From NCBI RefSeq assembly GCF_000447295.1, contig NZ_KE650771.1:5344502-5408501 (forward strand): 64,000 bases of DNA, written 5' to 3'. Source of the DNA: Fischerella sp. PCC 9431. GTDB lineage: Bacteria > Cyanobacteriota > Cyanobacteriia > Cyanobacteriales > Nostocaceae. A program made the translations under genes and the position numbers. Positions 55,005 through 63,424 of this stretch are shown in pieces; position 1 is the first letter of the stretch, and each line of letters opens with the position of its first letter. The notes beneath the pieces are model-generated. The model ran no database searches and had not been told where the DNA came from. It saw only the letters and a list, made by a program, of their open reading frames with translations.

Positions 55005-56249
55005 ATGGTATTTTCACTGTATTCACCAAATCACCATCTCATCGAGCATTTGCAAAACATAGGACTGTGTAATTCCGAAGATGGGGTTGTTGCGGATTCT
55101 CAGTTAGTAGAAAGTAGCAATAAAAATATAAACTTATTGATAAATTTGGGAAGCGATCGCAAATTGTTAGTGAAGCAGGAACGTAACATAGAAAATGATG
55201 GCATTCCCCAAGAATTATTTAACGAATGGTTATTTCATCAGTTATTGCAGCAGTTTCCAGTCTTAGGAAATATTGCGGAGATCGGATCACTACTGCTACA
55301 TTTTGATGAACAGGAATCTATACTTGTTCGTAACTATATAACGGAATATTTTGAATTAGGTAATTTTTATCAACAAAACGATATTTATCCTTTAGAAATA
55401 GCTAGCGCCATCGGTGCTAGCTTGGGTGTGTTGCATCGTGCCACATTTAATCAGCGTGAGTATCGTGATTTTATGGCAACTGCTCCCCAAGGGCAATTTC
55501 GCTATCAGTTTTACAATCCTGCCCAAGGAATAGAGTCATTTAGTTCGGAGATTTTTGGTAATGTTCCGACTGATGCACTCAAGTTTTATATTCTTTATCA
55601 ACGTTATGAAAGTTTAGAATCAGCGATCGCAGAGTTAGCATCTTTATGGCAACCTTGCTGTTTAACTCACAACGATCTCAAACTAGAAAATATCTTAGTG
55701 CATTCTCGATGGAAACAACTAGATAACTGCTTGATTCGTATTATTGACTGGAAAACTTGTAGTTGGGGAGATCCCGCCTTTGATTTAGGAACCTTAGTTG
55801 CAAGCTATTTGAAAATTTGGTTAGAAAGCCTAGTGGTAGATCCATCCATCAAATTAGAAGAATCTCTAGAATTAGCTGCAACACCACTAGAAGTTCTTCA
55901 CCCCTCTATAGTTGCTTTGATTCAAGCTTATCTTGACGCTTTCCCTAGCATTTTGGACTACCGTTGCGACTTCATCCAAAGAGTAGTACAGTTTGCTGGT
56001 TTGGTACTAATTCATCGGCTACAAGCAACTATTCAATATCGCAAATATTTTGACAACAGTGGCATAGCAACGCTTCAAGTAGCCAAAAGTCTACTTACAA
56101 GACCACAAGAATCTATCATGACAGTTTTTGGAATCTCCGCATCAGAAATTACCAAACCTTTTGTGAAATCTATCAAACATCCTCAGACGGAAAACGAACA
56201 GAATTTAGTCCGACTTTACTACAGCAAAACTCGTTTGCGTGGGTGTTGA
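55005..56249 (+). CDS. Aminoglycoside-phosphotransferase-fold kinase
   Basis: A 414-residue protein kinase-like enzyme of the APH/choline kinase superfamily. LTHNDLKLENILVHS carries the catalytic Asp and the Asn of the Brenner-type motif, and RIIDWKTCSWGDPAFDLGTL carries the metal-binding Asp. An N-terminal lobe with VKQERN provides the likely ATP-binding Lys. True antibiotic resistance is not implied. Its direct neighbour, 33 bases downstream, is a HopA1-family gene. In class V lanthipeptide pathways a kinase of this fold and a HopA1-like lyase dehydrate Ser and Thr of a precursor. That function here is an inference. Confidence 0.8.
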   Translation: MVFSLYSPNHHLIEHLQNIGLCNSEDGVVADSQLVESSNKNINLLINLGSDRKLLVKQERNIENDGIPQELFNEWLFHQLLQQFPVLGNIAEIGSLLLHFDEQESILVRNYITEYFELGNFYQQNDIYPLEIASAIGASLGVLHRATFNQREYRDFMATAPQGQFRYQFYNPAQGIESFSSEIFGNVPTDALKFYILYQRYESLESAIAELASLWQPCCLTHNDLKLENILVHSRWKQLDNCLIRIIDWKTCSWGDPAFDLGTLVASYLKIWLESLVVDPSIKLEESLELAATPLEVLHPSIVALIQAYLDAFPSILDYRCDFIQRVVQFAGLVLIHRLQATIQYRKYFDNSGIATLQVAKSLLTRPQESIMTVFGISASEITKPFVKSIKHPQTENEQNLVRLYYSKTRLRGC

Positions 56250-56282
56250 TCACAAAATAAATAAAGGGAGATATTCAAAGTC

Positions 56283-57371
56283 ATGATAAATTGTTCTGAT
56301 CAGCATTTACTCAATTCTCTACTCGATATTGCTAGCAATATTCAAATCGAGTCTAACTTTTGTATTTACCATCCAAATTATCAATCTTTTGCTTTGCCGA
56401 GTCAGTTGGCACAAAGATTTCAAAAAAATTCCCAAGCAATACAGCAGAAATATCTAATTTTATTAGTCAGAAATTTTATCTACGGTATTTACTACAATGG
56501 CTTATTACAAAGTGTTTTAGCAGTAAATGCTGAACCTAATAAATGCTTACCCCACAAAAATTTAGAAAATAATTCTGTTTTGGGGATTGATTGGCCATTG
56601 TATGACCAATTGCACTCTAGCAATCACGGTACTGGTTATTATGACTCTGGTTGGCAGGTGTTGCGACGTGAACCAGATGGTAGTTTAGCCGTAATCAAAG
56701 GTGGTTTGACATTACATGTTGAAAATGAACACCACGTAGAACAAATGATGCGATCTGTCAGGGTGGGCGATTTCATCAGTATTTGGATACCAAAAAATAG
56801 ATTGCAAAATGGTTGTTATATTGCAGTTAGTAATGTTGCCCAAAATTTAAGTGAAAATCCTGATAGCGATTTAGGAGAAGGGCGGATTTATTTTAATTTA
56901 ACTCCAGTCGGAGCGATCGCTCTCATGGAAAGCTTGACATTGCAACTCAATGCTGCTGGTATTGCCTTTAGCTTTCAAGTACCGTATAATCCCTCTGCTT
57001 ATAAACGTTTTGACTCAGGGGTTCTTTACTTTGAACGCCACAACTATTGGGTAGTGCGAGAAGTTCTGCAAGCTGTATATAAACAACACAAATCTCATTT
57101 TCATTCAGAAATTCCCTTATTTACAAAGTGTTTAGCACCAGGACTAAGTGTAGCTGAAGAACCAGCCCAAAAATTTGTTGTTCAAGAAAGTTTTGGTATG
57201 AACCGTTGTCAAATTGTCGCTAATGCTTTGTTAGAAGCTTGGCAAAAAGGGCAAAATTCTACCCAACAAAGAATACAAATAATCTACCAACACTTTGCCC
57301 GTTTCGGAATAGATTTACGGCGTCCTTATCTTAATCCTAGTTCTGAAGATGTATATCATCCTTTAGTTTAA
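56283..57371 (+). CDS. HopA1-family protein
   Basis: A 362-residue protein resembling the HopA1 family, named for a Pseudomonas type III effector but common in cyanobacteria without such secretion. Recognisable parts are the N-terminal helical region with NFIYGIYYNG, the central ILHSSNHGTGYYDSGWQVLR-like segment, PTPVG-like NLTPVGAIALMESL, and the C-terminal SFGMNRCQIVANALLEAW. GAGATATTCAAAGTC precedes the ATG. HopA1-like proteins act as lyases in class V lanthipeptide biosynthesis, working with a kinase; the adjacent gene is such a kinase. The substrate peptide is not seen nearby. Confidence 0.7.
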   Translation: MINCSDQHLLNSLLDIASNIQIESNFCIYHPNYQSFALPSQLAQRFQKNSQAIQQKYLILLVRNFIYGIYYNGLLQSVLAVNAEPNKCLPHKNLENNSVLGIDWPLYDQLHSSNHGTGYYDSGWQVLRREPDGSLAVIKGGLTLHVENEHHVEQMMRSVRVGDFISIWIPKNRLQNGCYIAVSNVAQNLSENPDSDLGEGRIYFNLTPVGAIALMESLTLQLNAAGIAFSFQVPYNPSAYKRFDSGVLYFERHNYWVVREVLQAVYKQHKSHFHSEIPLFTKCLAPGLSVAEEPAQKFVVQESFGMNRCQIVANALLEAWQKGQNSTQQRIQIIYQHFARFGIDLRRPYLNPSSEDVYHPLV

Positions 57372-57443
57372 TTAAGTACAGGTTTTAATTCAGTTTAGTG
57401 GAGTTAAGCTATTAGCCAGAGAATATAATTTTGGTTGCTATAA

Positions 57444-57890
57444 ATGTCTTTTACCTATCATCGCACCATTCGCTTTCAAGATACCGATGCTGCTGGAGTA
57501 GTGTACTTTGCTAATGTTTTAAGTATTTGCCATGAATCTTATGAAGAATCTTTGGAAGTATATGGTATTAATATCAAGGAATTTTTTAGTAACCCATCGG
57601 TAGCTTATCCTATTGTTCATGCTAATGTGGATTTTTTTCGCCCCATATTTTGTGGTGATAAATTAGTTGTTACTTTAATACCACAAAAGCTAAGTACTGA
57701 AAAATTTGAAATCAATTACGAAATTTTAGTAGCAGATGTGATGGTAGCAAAAGCATTTACCAGACATGTTTGTATTGATACTAATAATAGACAAAAAATA
57801 GATTTACCTCAGCAGATGATTGAATGGTTGGAAGTAAACGCATCAGAAGCAGAAAAAGCAGAGAGAAGAAAATCGAGAGAGACGATTTGA
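57444..57890 (+). CDS. menI: 1,4-dihydroxy-2-naphthoyl-CoA thioesterase
   Basis: A 148-residue 4-hydroxybenzoyl-CoA-thioesterase-like hot-dog protein: [16 protein letters not shown] contains the catalytic Asp, and [18 protein letters not shown] is typical. Cyanobacterial proteins of this type hydrolyse DHNA-CoA in phylloquinone synthesis, and the next genes are menE, menC, menA and menF, which supports the call. It starts 72 bases after the HopA1 gene and is convergent with menE; a short AAAAGTAAAAAGT repeat lies between their stops. Confidence 0.88.
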   Translation: MSFTYHRTIRFQDTDAAGVVYFANVLSICHESYEESLEVYGINIKEFFSNPSVAYPIVHANVDFFRPIFCGDKLVVTLIPQKLSTEKFEINYEILVADVMVAKAFTRHVCIDTNNRQKIDLPQQMIEWLEVNASEAEKAERRKSRETI

Positions 57891-57915
57891 AAAGTAAAAA
57901 GTAAAAAGTAAAAAT

Positions 57916-59361
57916 TTATTTAGAAAAATTTTTATCCGAGTTTTTTAGAGTTTCCAAAGCGATTTTATGTAATTCTTGTCTATTGATTTTTCCCTGAGAA
58001 TTGCGGGGTAAGTTTTCCACAGCAATCCAGTGTTTGGGAAGTTTAAATTTGCTGAGTTGATCTCTGAGTAAATTTTGAATTTCAATTACAGAATGATTTG
58101 AGTTTTTCGGAACATAAATAGCTGTGACTGCTTGTCCCCAATATTGATCAGGTATACCCACAACACAAACATCAGTTACCATTGCAGTTGCTTTAATTGC
58201 TGATTCTACTGCTGTGGGGTAGACGTTTTCTCCGCCAGTGATAATTTTGTCACTCTTACGCCCGACTATATTTAAATAACCTTCGTTGTCAATAAAGCCT
58301 AAATCATCTGTTAGGAAATTAGGGGCTATGGCTTCAAGTTTAGAAACTAAGGGATAATAACCAAGGGCTAAAGATTCTGCTTGAATGAGAATATTTCCTG
58401 TTTGATTATTATTTAAATATTCGCCTTTTTCGTTGCTAATTATAACTTTGGCATGAGGAAGAAGTTGACCACTATTAACTTTTCCTTTGAGAAAATCATC
58501 AGGTTTAAGTGTGGCAATTTGAGAAGCAGTTTCTGTCATGCCATATGTCGGGGCTAATTTAATTTGATAATATCTTGCTTTTTCTAAAATTTCATCCCAA
58601 GCCGGCGCACCTCCTAAAAGAACTGTTTGGAATTGGGATAACCATGCTGTTAAATTTGAGTTTTGTAAGATAGTTTGTAGCTGAGTTGGTACTAAAGATA
58701 TAAAAAAATCTGCTGGTTCAAGTTCATCTAATTGAAGAGATTCTAACTTTTTAAAAGGTGAAATTACTAATTTACCACCAGTGGTAAAACAGCGCATAAA
58801 TTGCATTAATCCACTGACATGATATAAAGGCAATACACAAAAGGAATTGACTTTTTGTAGTTGAAAATATTCTGTAAAACCACGTACTGAAGCTGTGAGA
58901 CTTTCCCCGGTATGAACAGCAAATTTGATATTCCCAGATGAACCGCCGGTGGGAATCATGATAGTTGGGGAGTGAGACACGGGGACGCGGTGAGTGGGAG
59001 ACGCGGAGAAATTATGAATCATATCTCTGTGTCCTCGCTTCACCGTATCTCCGCGTCTTTCCTCTATTCCCCAACTAATATCTGGCTGTACCAAATTAAA
59101 TACTTGTTGCCATTCTTGTTTGGTCCAGTTAGGATTACCAAGAAAAACAGGACACTTAGCAGTGTAAGCAGCAATAAAACCTGCTAAAAATCGTACAGGT
59201 TCACGTTCAGCTAAAATGACCTTTGGTGTTGCTTGACAGTGAGAGAACTCTATTAATTCTAAATAAAATTCTTCAGTTAATTGTGCCAGTTCATCACTGC
59301 GATCGCACACCAAACTAAAACTTTTTAATCTCTCCATTTCTGGTTGGTTGTCATTGGTCAT
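57916..59361 (-). CDS. menE: 2-succinylbenzoate-CoA ligase with an in-frame insertion
   Basis: A 481-residue acyl-CoA synthetase activating o-succinylbenzoate in phylloquinone synthesis. The AMP-binding P-loop IMIPTGGSSGNIKFA, APTYGMTETASQ, TDDLGFIDNEGYLNIVGR and the C-terminal Lys in NSQGKINRQEL are intact. Just before the P-loop, 38 residues (RRGDTVKRGHRDMIHNFSAS and onward) are encoded by 58963-59076, a 114-bp block bounded by AGTTGGGGA and its inverse TCCCCAACT; this looks like an inserted repeat. The start codon lies in a CCAATGA heptamer repeat; Met9 (59337) is an alternative. Confidence 0.9.
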   Translation of the reverse strand: MTNDNQPEMERLKSFSLVCDRSDELAQLTEEFYLELIEFSHCQATPKVILAEREPVRFLAGFIAAYTAKCPVFLGNPNWTKQEWQQVFNLVQPDISWGIEERRGDTVKRGHRDMIHNFSASPTHRVPVSHSPTIMIPTGGSSGNIKFAVHTGESLTASVRGFTEYFQLQKVNSFCVLPLYHVSGLMQFMRCFTTGGKLVISPFKKLESLQLDELEPADFFISLVPTQLQTILQNSNLTAWLSQFQTVLLGGAPAWDEILEKARYYQIKLAPTYGMTETASQIATLKPDDFLKGKVNSGQLLPHAKVIISNEKGEYLNNNQTGNILIQAESLALGYYPLVSKLEAIAPNFLTDDLGFIDNEGYLNIVGRKSDKIITGGENVYPTAVESAIKATAMVTDVCVVGIPDQYWGQAVTAIYVPKNSNHSVIEIQNLLRDQLSKFKLPKHWIAVENLPRNSQGKINRQELHKIALETLKNSDKNFSK

Positions 59362-59364
59362 TGG

Positions 59365-60405
59365 TCATTGGTCATTGGTTATTGAGTTTTTCACCGTGTC
59401 CCCGATCCCCGTTTCCTCATCTTCAGCAAAGTAATGATTAATACCAAAACCCATTGCCCGATTATGTTTCGATAACTCTACTGCTATTTGCAGGGCTGCT
59501 TTTCTACCGATAGAAGTTTCAAACACAGATGAAAACACTGCATCAATTTCATGCTGTTGACAAAACTGACGCAGCTGGGATGGAGAACCGATGATTGCTG
59601 GTTTAATGACAAAAATTCCTCGCCAACCTTGTTGAAAACAGTATTTTAGCTGTGGAAGTGTGGCGACAGATTCATCTAAGGCGATCGCTGTTTTATAGCA
59701 TTTACTTAACTCCAGCATTTGCAAAAATTGATCTACACATAAAGGTTGTTCCAAAAATTCAATATCAGTATTCAGGCGATCGCAATTTTCTAACCACAAC
59801 TTTGCTTCTTCTAGCTTCAATCCACCATTCGCATCTAATCGCAGTGTTGCAGAGGTTGGTAAGCTTTGGGTGAGTAAATCTAAAATTTTTAGTTCAACAA
59901 GGGTAGGATAAACACCGATTTTCCATTTAAAAGTAGAGTACCCTTGTTGCCACAAATTCTCCCACGCTTGTAGTGCTGCTTCTCCGGCGGGTAGTAAGGC
60001 GCTATGGGTAAGGAAATTAGGACACGATGACGCACAGACAGTTTGACACGGGGAGATCGTTTGATCATTTTTCTGTGTCACTCTGTCTTTTGTTGATCTC
60101 CCTGTGTTTTCTAGTTCCCACAGTGCTGACTCAAATCCAAATTGACAGCTGGGTAACTGATCAGGAATGGAAAAAATAGTTTCCTCAGTAATTTCCTGTG
60201 GTAGCTGGCGACAAAAATCCCAAGCTTGTGCTAAGGTTTCAGAACCAAACCAGCTAATCGGTGCTATTTCTCCCCAACCTATTTTGTTGGTTTCATCTGT
60301 GAGGCGAAGAATAATCCCTTCACGAATCTCCCAAATACCGTGACTCGTAGCAATCCCGCGCACAAATTTTTGCTGGTAAGGACAAAATTCAAATTTATAA
60401 TTCAC
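59365..60405 (-). CDS. menC: o-Succinylbenzoate synthase
   Basis: A 346-residue enolase-superfamily enzyme dehydrating SHCHC to o-succinylbenzoate. FKWKIGV (KxK motif), RLDANGG, EFLEQPL, IALDES and VIKPAIIG give the expected lysines and metal-binding acids of the barrel. Around residues 97-135 an extra segment (TGRSTKDRVTQKNDQTISPC) is encoded by 60010-60115, which contains ACACGGGGAGATC and its inverse GATCTCCCTGTGT, again a probable in-frame repeat. The last residues and stop come from the CCAATGA heptamer that also supplies the menE start, three bases away. Confidence 0.9.
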   Translation of the reverse strand: MNYKFEFCPYQQKFVRGIATSHGIWEIREGIILRLTDETNKIGWGEIAPISWFGSETLAQAWDFCRQLPQEITEETIFSIPDQLPSCQFGFESALWELENTGRSTKDRVTQKNDQTISPCQTVCASSCPNFLTHSALLPAGEAALQAWENLWQQGYSTFKWKIGVYPTLVELKILDLLTQSLPTSATLRLDANGGLKLEEAKLWLENCDRLNTDIEFLEQPLCVDQFLQMLELSKCYKTAIALDESVATLPQLKYCFQQGWRGIFVIKPAIIGSPSQLRQFCQQHEIDAVFSSVFETSIGRKAALQIAVELSKHNRAMGFGINHYFAEDEETGIGDTVKNSITNDQ

Positions 60406-60414
60406 TACCTCTAC

Positions 60415-60605
60415 ATCAAATTAATTTGTTATTTGTTATTGGTCATTGGTCATTACACAAATGACCAATAATTCCGAGCAGGGTACAGAGCAAGTAGATT
60501 TATCTGTGAAATAAATCAAAAATCGAAAATCTTCAAGCCCTCGGATTTATCCATAGGGTCAATCCAAAATCCAAAATCCAAAATCCAAAATCCAAAATCG
60601 GATGA
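60415..60605. repeat. CATTGGT and CCAAAATC short tandem repeats
   Basis: The spacer upstream of menC holds ATTGGTCATTGGTCATT units near 60436-60454, inverted ATGACCAATAAT, and about five 8-bp AATCCAAA units at 60552-60596 ending in AAAATCGGATGA. The last block also occurs at 27549-27585. No gene seen between menC and menA. Confidence 0.75.
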
Positions 60606-60648
60606 CTCAGGACAATTACCATGAATCGCTGAAAACCAAATTGCGTGG

Positions 60649-61557
60649 TCAAACCATAAATCCCGCACCAAATAGCAAGCAACACCAAAAATGTACGGCG
60701 ACGGCGATAAATTTACAGTTACTAACTTGTTCTGGCTTGTTGTGATTTTGCAGGACGTGACGACATAATTTGATAGCGAAGGGTAAACTCAGCCAATTAA
60801 GTAATGTCCACATAGGGAAAATTCCCCCCAGAACAAACAATAAGGTGAGGACATAAATGCTAGCAGTAAACCAAACCAGAACTTGTGCGCCTCTTTCAGT
60901 TCCTAAACGCACAATAGGCGATCGCTTTCCTGCTGCTAAATCGTCTGTCACCTGATGAAAGTGTGAACAATACAAAATTAAAGTTGTGGGGATAGCAACA
61001 ATCACTGAGGCTGCTAAATTTTGTATTGACCAGCTTTGAGTTTGACTGTAGTACACTGCCGACATACCAATCGGCCCAAAGGCAAAAAAGCAGAGGATTT
61101 CACCTAAACCTTGGTATCCTAAACGAAACGGAGGTCCTTGGTAAACGTAGCCCAAAGCACAGCAGACCAAAATTAATCCAATTACAGTCCAGTCACGTTG
61201 CCACCAAGCGATCGCTAGTATCCCCAGCAACCCTAAACATAAAAAGAGATTTCCTAACCAAAATATTAATAGTTTGTTACCTGTTAAGCTCACCAGAGAA
61301 TGATGTTTATTTTGATCAATTCCTGTCTCTGAATCAAAAACATCATTGCTCAGGTTTTCCCATGCCAAAATTAAAATTGCCGCAGCTAAGAAAACACCAA
61401 AAACGACCCAATTCAAAATATTCGTTTCCGCAAACGCTACAGCCGTTCCTACACAGATCGGCATAATAGCAACGCTATACATCGGCGGTTTTATTGCCGC
61501 CATCCATAGCTTATTTTTGGGATGATTTTTGGGATACGAAATCAAATTTGTAGTCAT
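60649..61557 (-). CDS. menA: 1,4-dihydroxy-2-naphthoate phytyltransferase
   Basis: A 302-residue UbiA-family prenyltransferase with about eight membrane segments, attaching the phytyl chain to DHNA for phylloquinone of photosystem I. The first Asp-rich motif is NLSNDVFDSETGID and the second is HQVTDDLAAGKRSPIVRLGT. Length and motif spacing fit cyanobacterial MenA. It is divergent from menF with a 300-base spacer. Confidence 0.93.
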   Translation of the reverse strand: MTTNLISYPKNHPKNKLWMAAIKPPMYSVAIMPICVGTAVAFAETNILNWVVFGVFLAAAILILAWENLSNDVFDSETGIDQNKHHSLVSLTGNKLLIFWLGNLFLCLGLLGILAIAWWQRDWTVIGLILVCCALGYVYQGPPFRLGYQGLGEILCFFAFGPIGMSAVYYSQTQSWSIQNLAASVIVAIPTTLILYCSHFHQVTDDLAAGKRSPIVRLGTERGAQVLVWFTASIYVLTLLFVLGGIFPMWTLLNWLSLPFAIKLCRHVLQNHNKPEQVSNCKFIAVAVHFWCCLLFGAGFMV

Positions 61558-61858
61558 CAGTCACAATTAATTATATTATTAGGACTTTATTATGCCTAAA
61601 ACTTATGGTTTTTATTTAAACCATATGCAGGTAACATCATCAAGAAATATTTTTCTACAGTTGAAATTTATTTCTTGCTATTAGTCACAACATCCAGCAC
61701 AAAGCTAGGCAAGACCATATATGGTATTGCAAAACCATAATTTGGCAGAGCCAACACGCTGGTGAAACAGCGACTGTTTATGTTACCTGTAGAAATACGA
61801 CCATGATTTATCACTGTTTAGGAAGATTACTTCAAAAAAATTTACTATTTTTAGATCC
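61558..61858. other. Divergent menA/menF promoter region
   Basis: A 300-base spacer between the divergent menA and menF genes with no open frame of interest. It contains a symmetrical ACCATATATGGT at 61713-61724, which could bind a dimeric regulator. No clear paired -35/-10 boxes were picked out. Confidence 0.35.
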
Positions 61859-63274
61859 ATGACAGTTTCACCATGTGCCGCCGACTTTTTTGTATATAAT
61901 AGGGAACTATACCAATTTCTTTTTGCTGTTCAACGCAAAAGTATAAAAAATAATTCCACTTTAATTGCCAGTATTGCCCTAGAAATTAACTTGGTTGATC
62001 CTTTGGTGATACTTGATAAACTGGCGCAACCACATCAACTAAATTTTTATTGGGAAAACCAAGGAAAAAAAGAAGCGATCGCTGCAATTGATGCCGTAGC
62101 AAAATTACAAATAGAGGGAAAAGAAAGGTTTACAAAATCAGAAGCATTTATCAAATATTGTTTAAAAAATATAATTAATTTTGGTGATACAGAAAGATAT
62201 TTTTCCAAACCACTATTTTTTTGTGGTTTTAGTTTTTTTGATAAAAATCAACAAGAAAATTATCCATTTCCAGCCGCTACAATTTTTCTTCCTCGTTGGC
62301 AAATAGCTGTTAGAGAGGAATGCTGTATCTTAGTTGCTAATTTTATCATTCATGCAGAAGTAAATATTGAAAGAATATTGCAAAACTTGTGGAGAAAAAT
62401 AGAAACTATTAACTCTTCAACATTTTATTCTCACCATCAGGATTTTCAAGAGCCAAAATTTAGTAAAAAATCTGTTGCTAATCCAGAAAAATTCAAACGT
62501 TCGGTGTTGTCTGCTCTGCAAACGATTCAATCTACCCATGTCAGTAAAATTGTGTTAGCAGATGCATTAGATGTGAGATCCAATACCACATTTAATTTGT
62601 TTAATTCTTTACATAACTTGCGGCAGCTACATCCGAATTGTTATGTTTTCTCCACAAGCAACGGCAAAGGACAAAACTTTATTGGTGCAAGTCCAGAACG
62701 TTTAATTAGTATTCACAACCAACAATTAATCACCGATGCTTTAGCAGGTAGTGCAGCAAGAGGCGAAACGCCAGCAGAAGATGCGACTAATGCCGATCGC
62801 TTACTCAATAGCGAAAAAGAAAGACACGAACATTCCCTAGTAATTGATTTTATTACTCAACGTCTCTCGCAACTGGGTTTATTACCGCGAATATTACCAC
62901 CCCGATTGCGACAATTATCTAATATTCAGCATCTATGGACACCAATTAGCGCCATAGTTCCCAATGAAGTGCATCCTTTAAAAATAGTTTCCCAACTACA
63001 TCCCACACCAGCAGTTGCGGGTACTGCACCAGATGCAGCCTGTGCCGAAATTCGCCGTTACGAAAGCTTTGAGAGAGGTTTATACGCTGCACCCTTGGGA
63101 TGGGTAGACGCAGACGGGAACTGTGAGTTTATTGTCGGAATTCGTTCTGCACTAATAGATGGCGATCGCGCCAGACTTTACGCTGGTGCTGGTATCGTTG
63201 CTGGTTCCGATCCTGAAAAAGAACTCGCAGAAATTCAACTCAAGCTTCAGGCCTTGCTCAAAGCCTTAGTTTAA
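61859..63274 (+). CDS. menF: Isochorismate synthase
   Basis: A 471-residue chorismate-using enzyme making isochorismate, the first committed step to phylloquinone. The C-terminal two thirds carry the chorismate-binding domain: HVSKIVLADALDV, FIGASPERLISI, DALAGSAARGETP, SEKERHEHSLVIDFI, LHPTPAVAGTAP and YAGAGIVAGSDPEKELAEI, with the Mg-binding glutamates. The first 160 residues are less conserved and Lys/Asn/Phe-rich, as in other cyanobacterial members. A salicylate or anthranilate role is unlikely given the men neighbours. Confidence 0.9.
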   Translation: MTVSPCAADFFVYNRELYQFLFAVQRKSIKNNSTLIASIALEINLVDPLVILDKLAQPHQLNFYWENQGKKEAIAAIDAVAKLQIEGKERFTKSEAFIKYCLKNIINFGDTERYFSKPLFFCGFSFFDKNQQENYPFPAATIFLPRWQIAVREECCILVANFIIHAEVNIERILQNLWRKIETINSSTFYSHHQDFQEPKFSKKSVANPEKFKRSVLSALQTIQSTHVSKIVLADALDVRSNTTFNLFNSLHNLRQLHPNCYVFSTSNGKGQNFIGASPERLISIHNQQLITDALAGSAARGETPAEDATNADRLLNSEKERHEHSLVIDFITQRLSQLGLLPRILPPRLRQLSNIQHLWTPISAIVPNEVHPLKIVSQLHPTPAVAGTAPDAACAEIRRYESFERGLYAAPLGWVDADGNCEFIVGIRSALIDGDRARLYAGAGIVAGSDPEKELAEIQLKLQALLKALV

Positions 63275-63329
63275 ACCAATAGATAAGTAAAACTGATGAC
63301 TTAGAAAAGAAAAGGTAAATGTAGACCTC

Positions 63330-63359
63330 TTGCTTTTGTAACTAAATGTAAAGTATTGT
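63330..63359 (+). promoter_or_regulatory. Possible psbA promoter
   Basis: TTGCTT at 63330-63335 and TATTGT at 63354-63359, 18 bases apart, lie 66 bases before the psbA start codon. psbA genes normally have a strong sigma-70-type promoter with a short leader. The leader here contains AAGCAAGAGAACTTGCT, a small hairpin. Assignment is by position and similarity only. Confidence 0.45.
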
Positions 63360-63424
63360 TAGAAACAAGCAAGAGAACTTGCTAACAAATCATACATAAT
63401 CCACTTAACGCAATCATAAGAACA

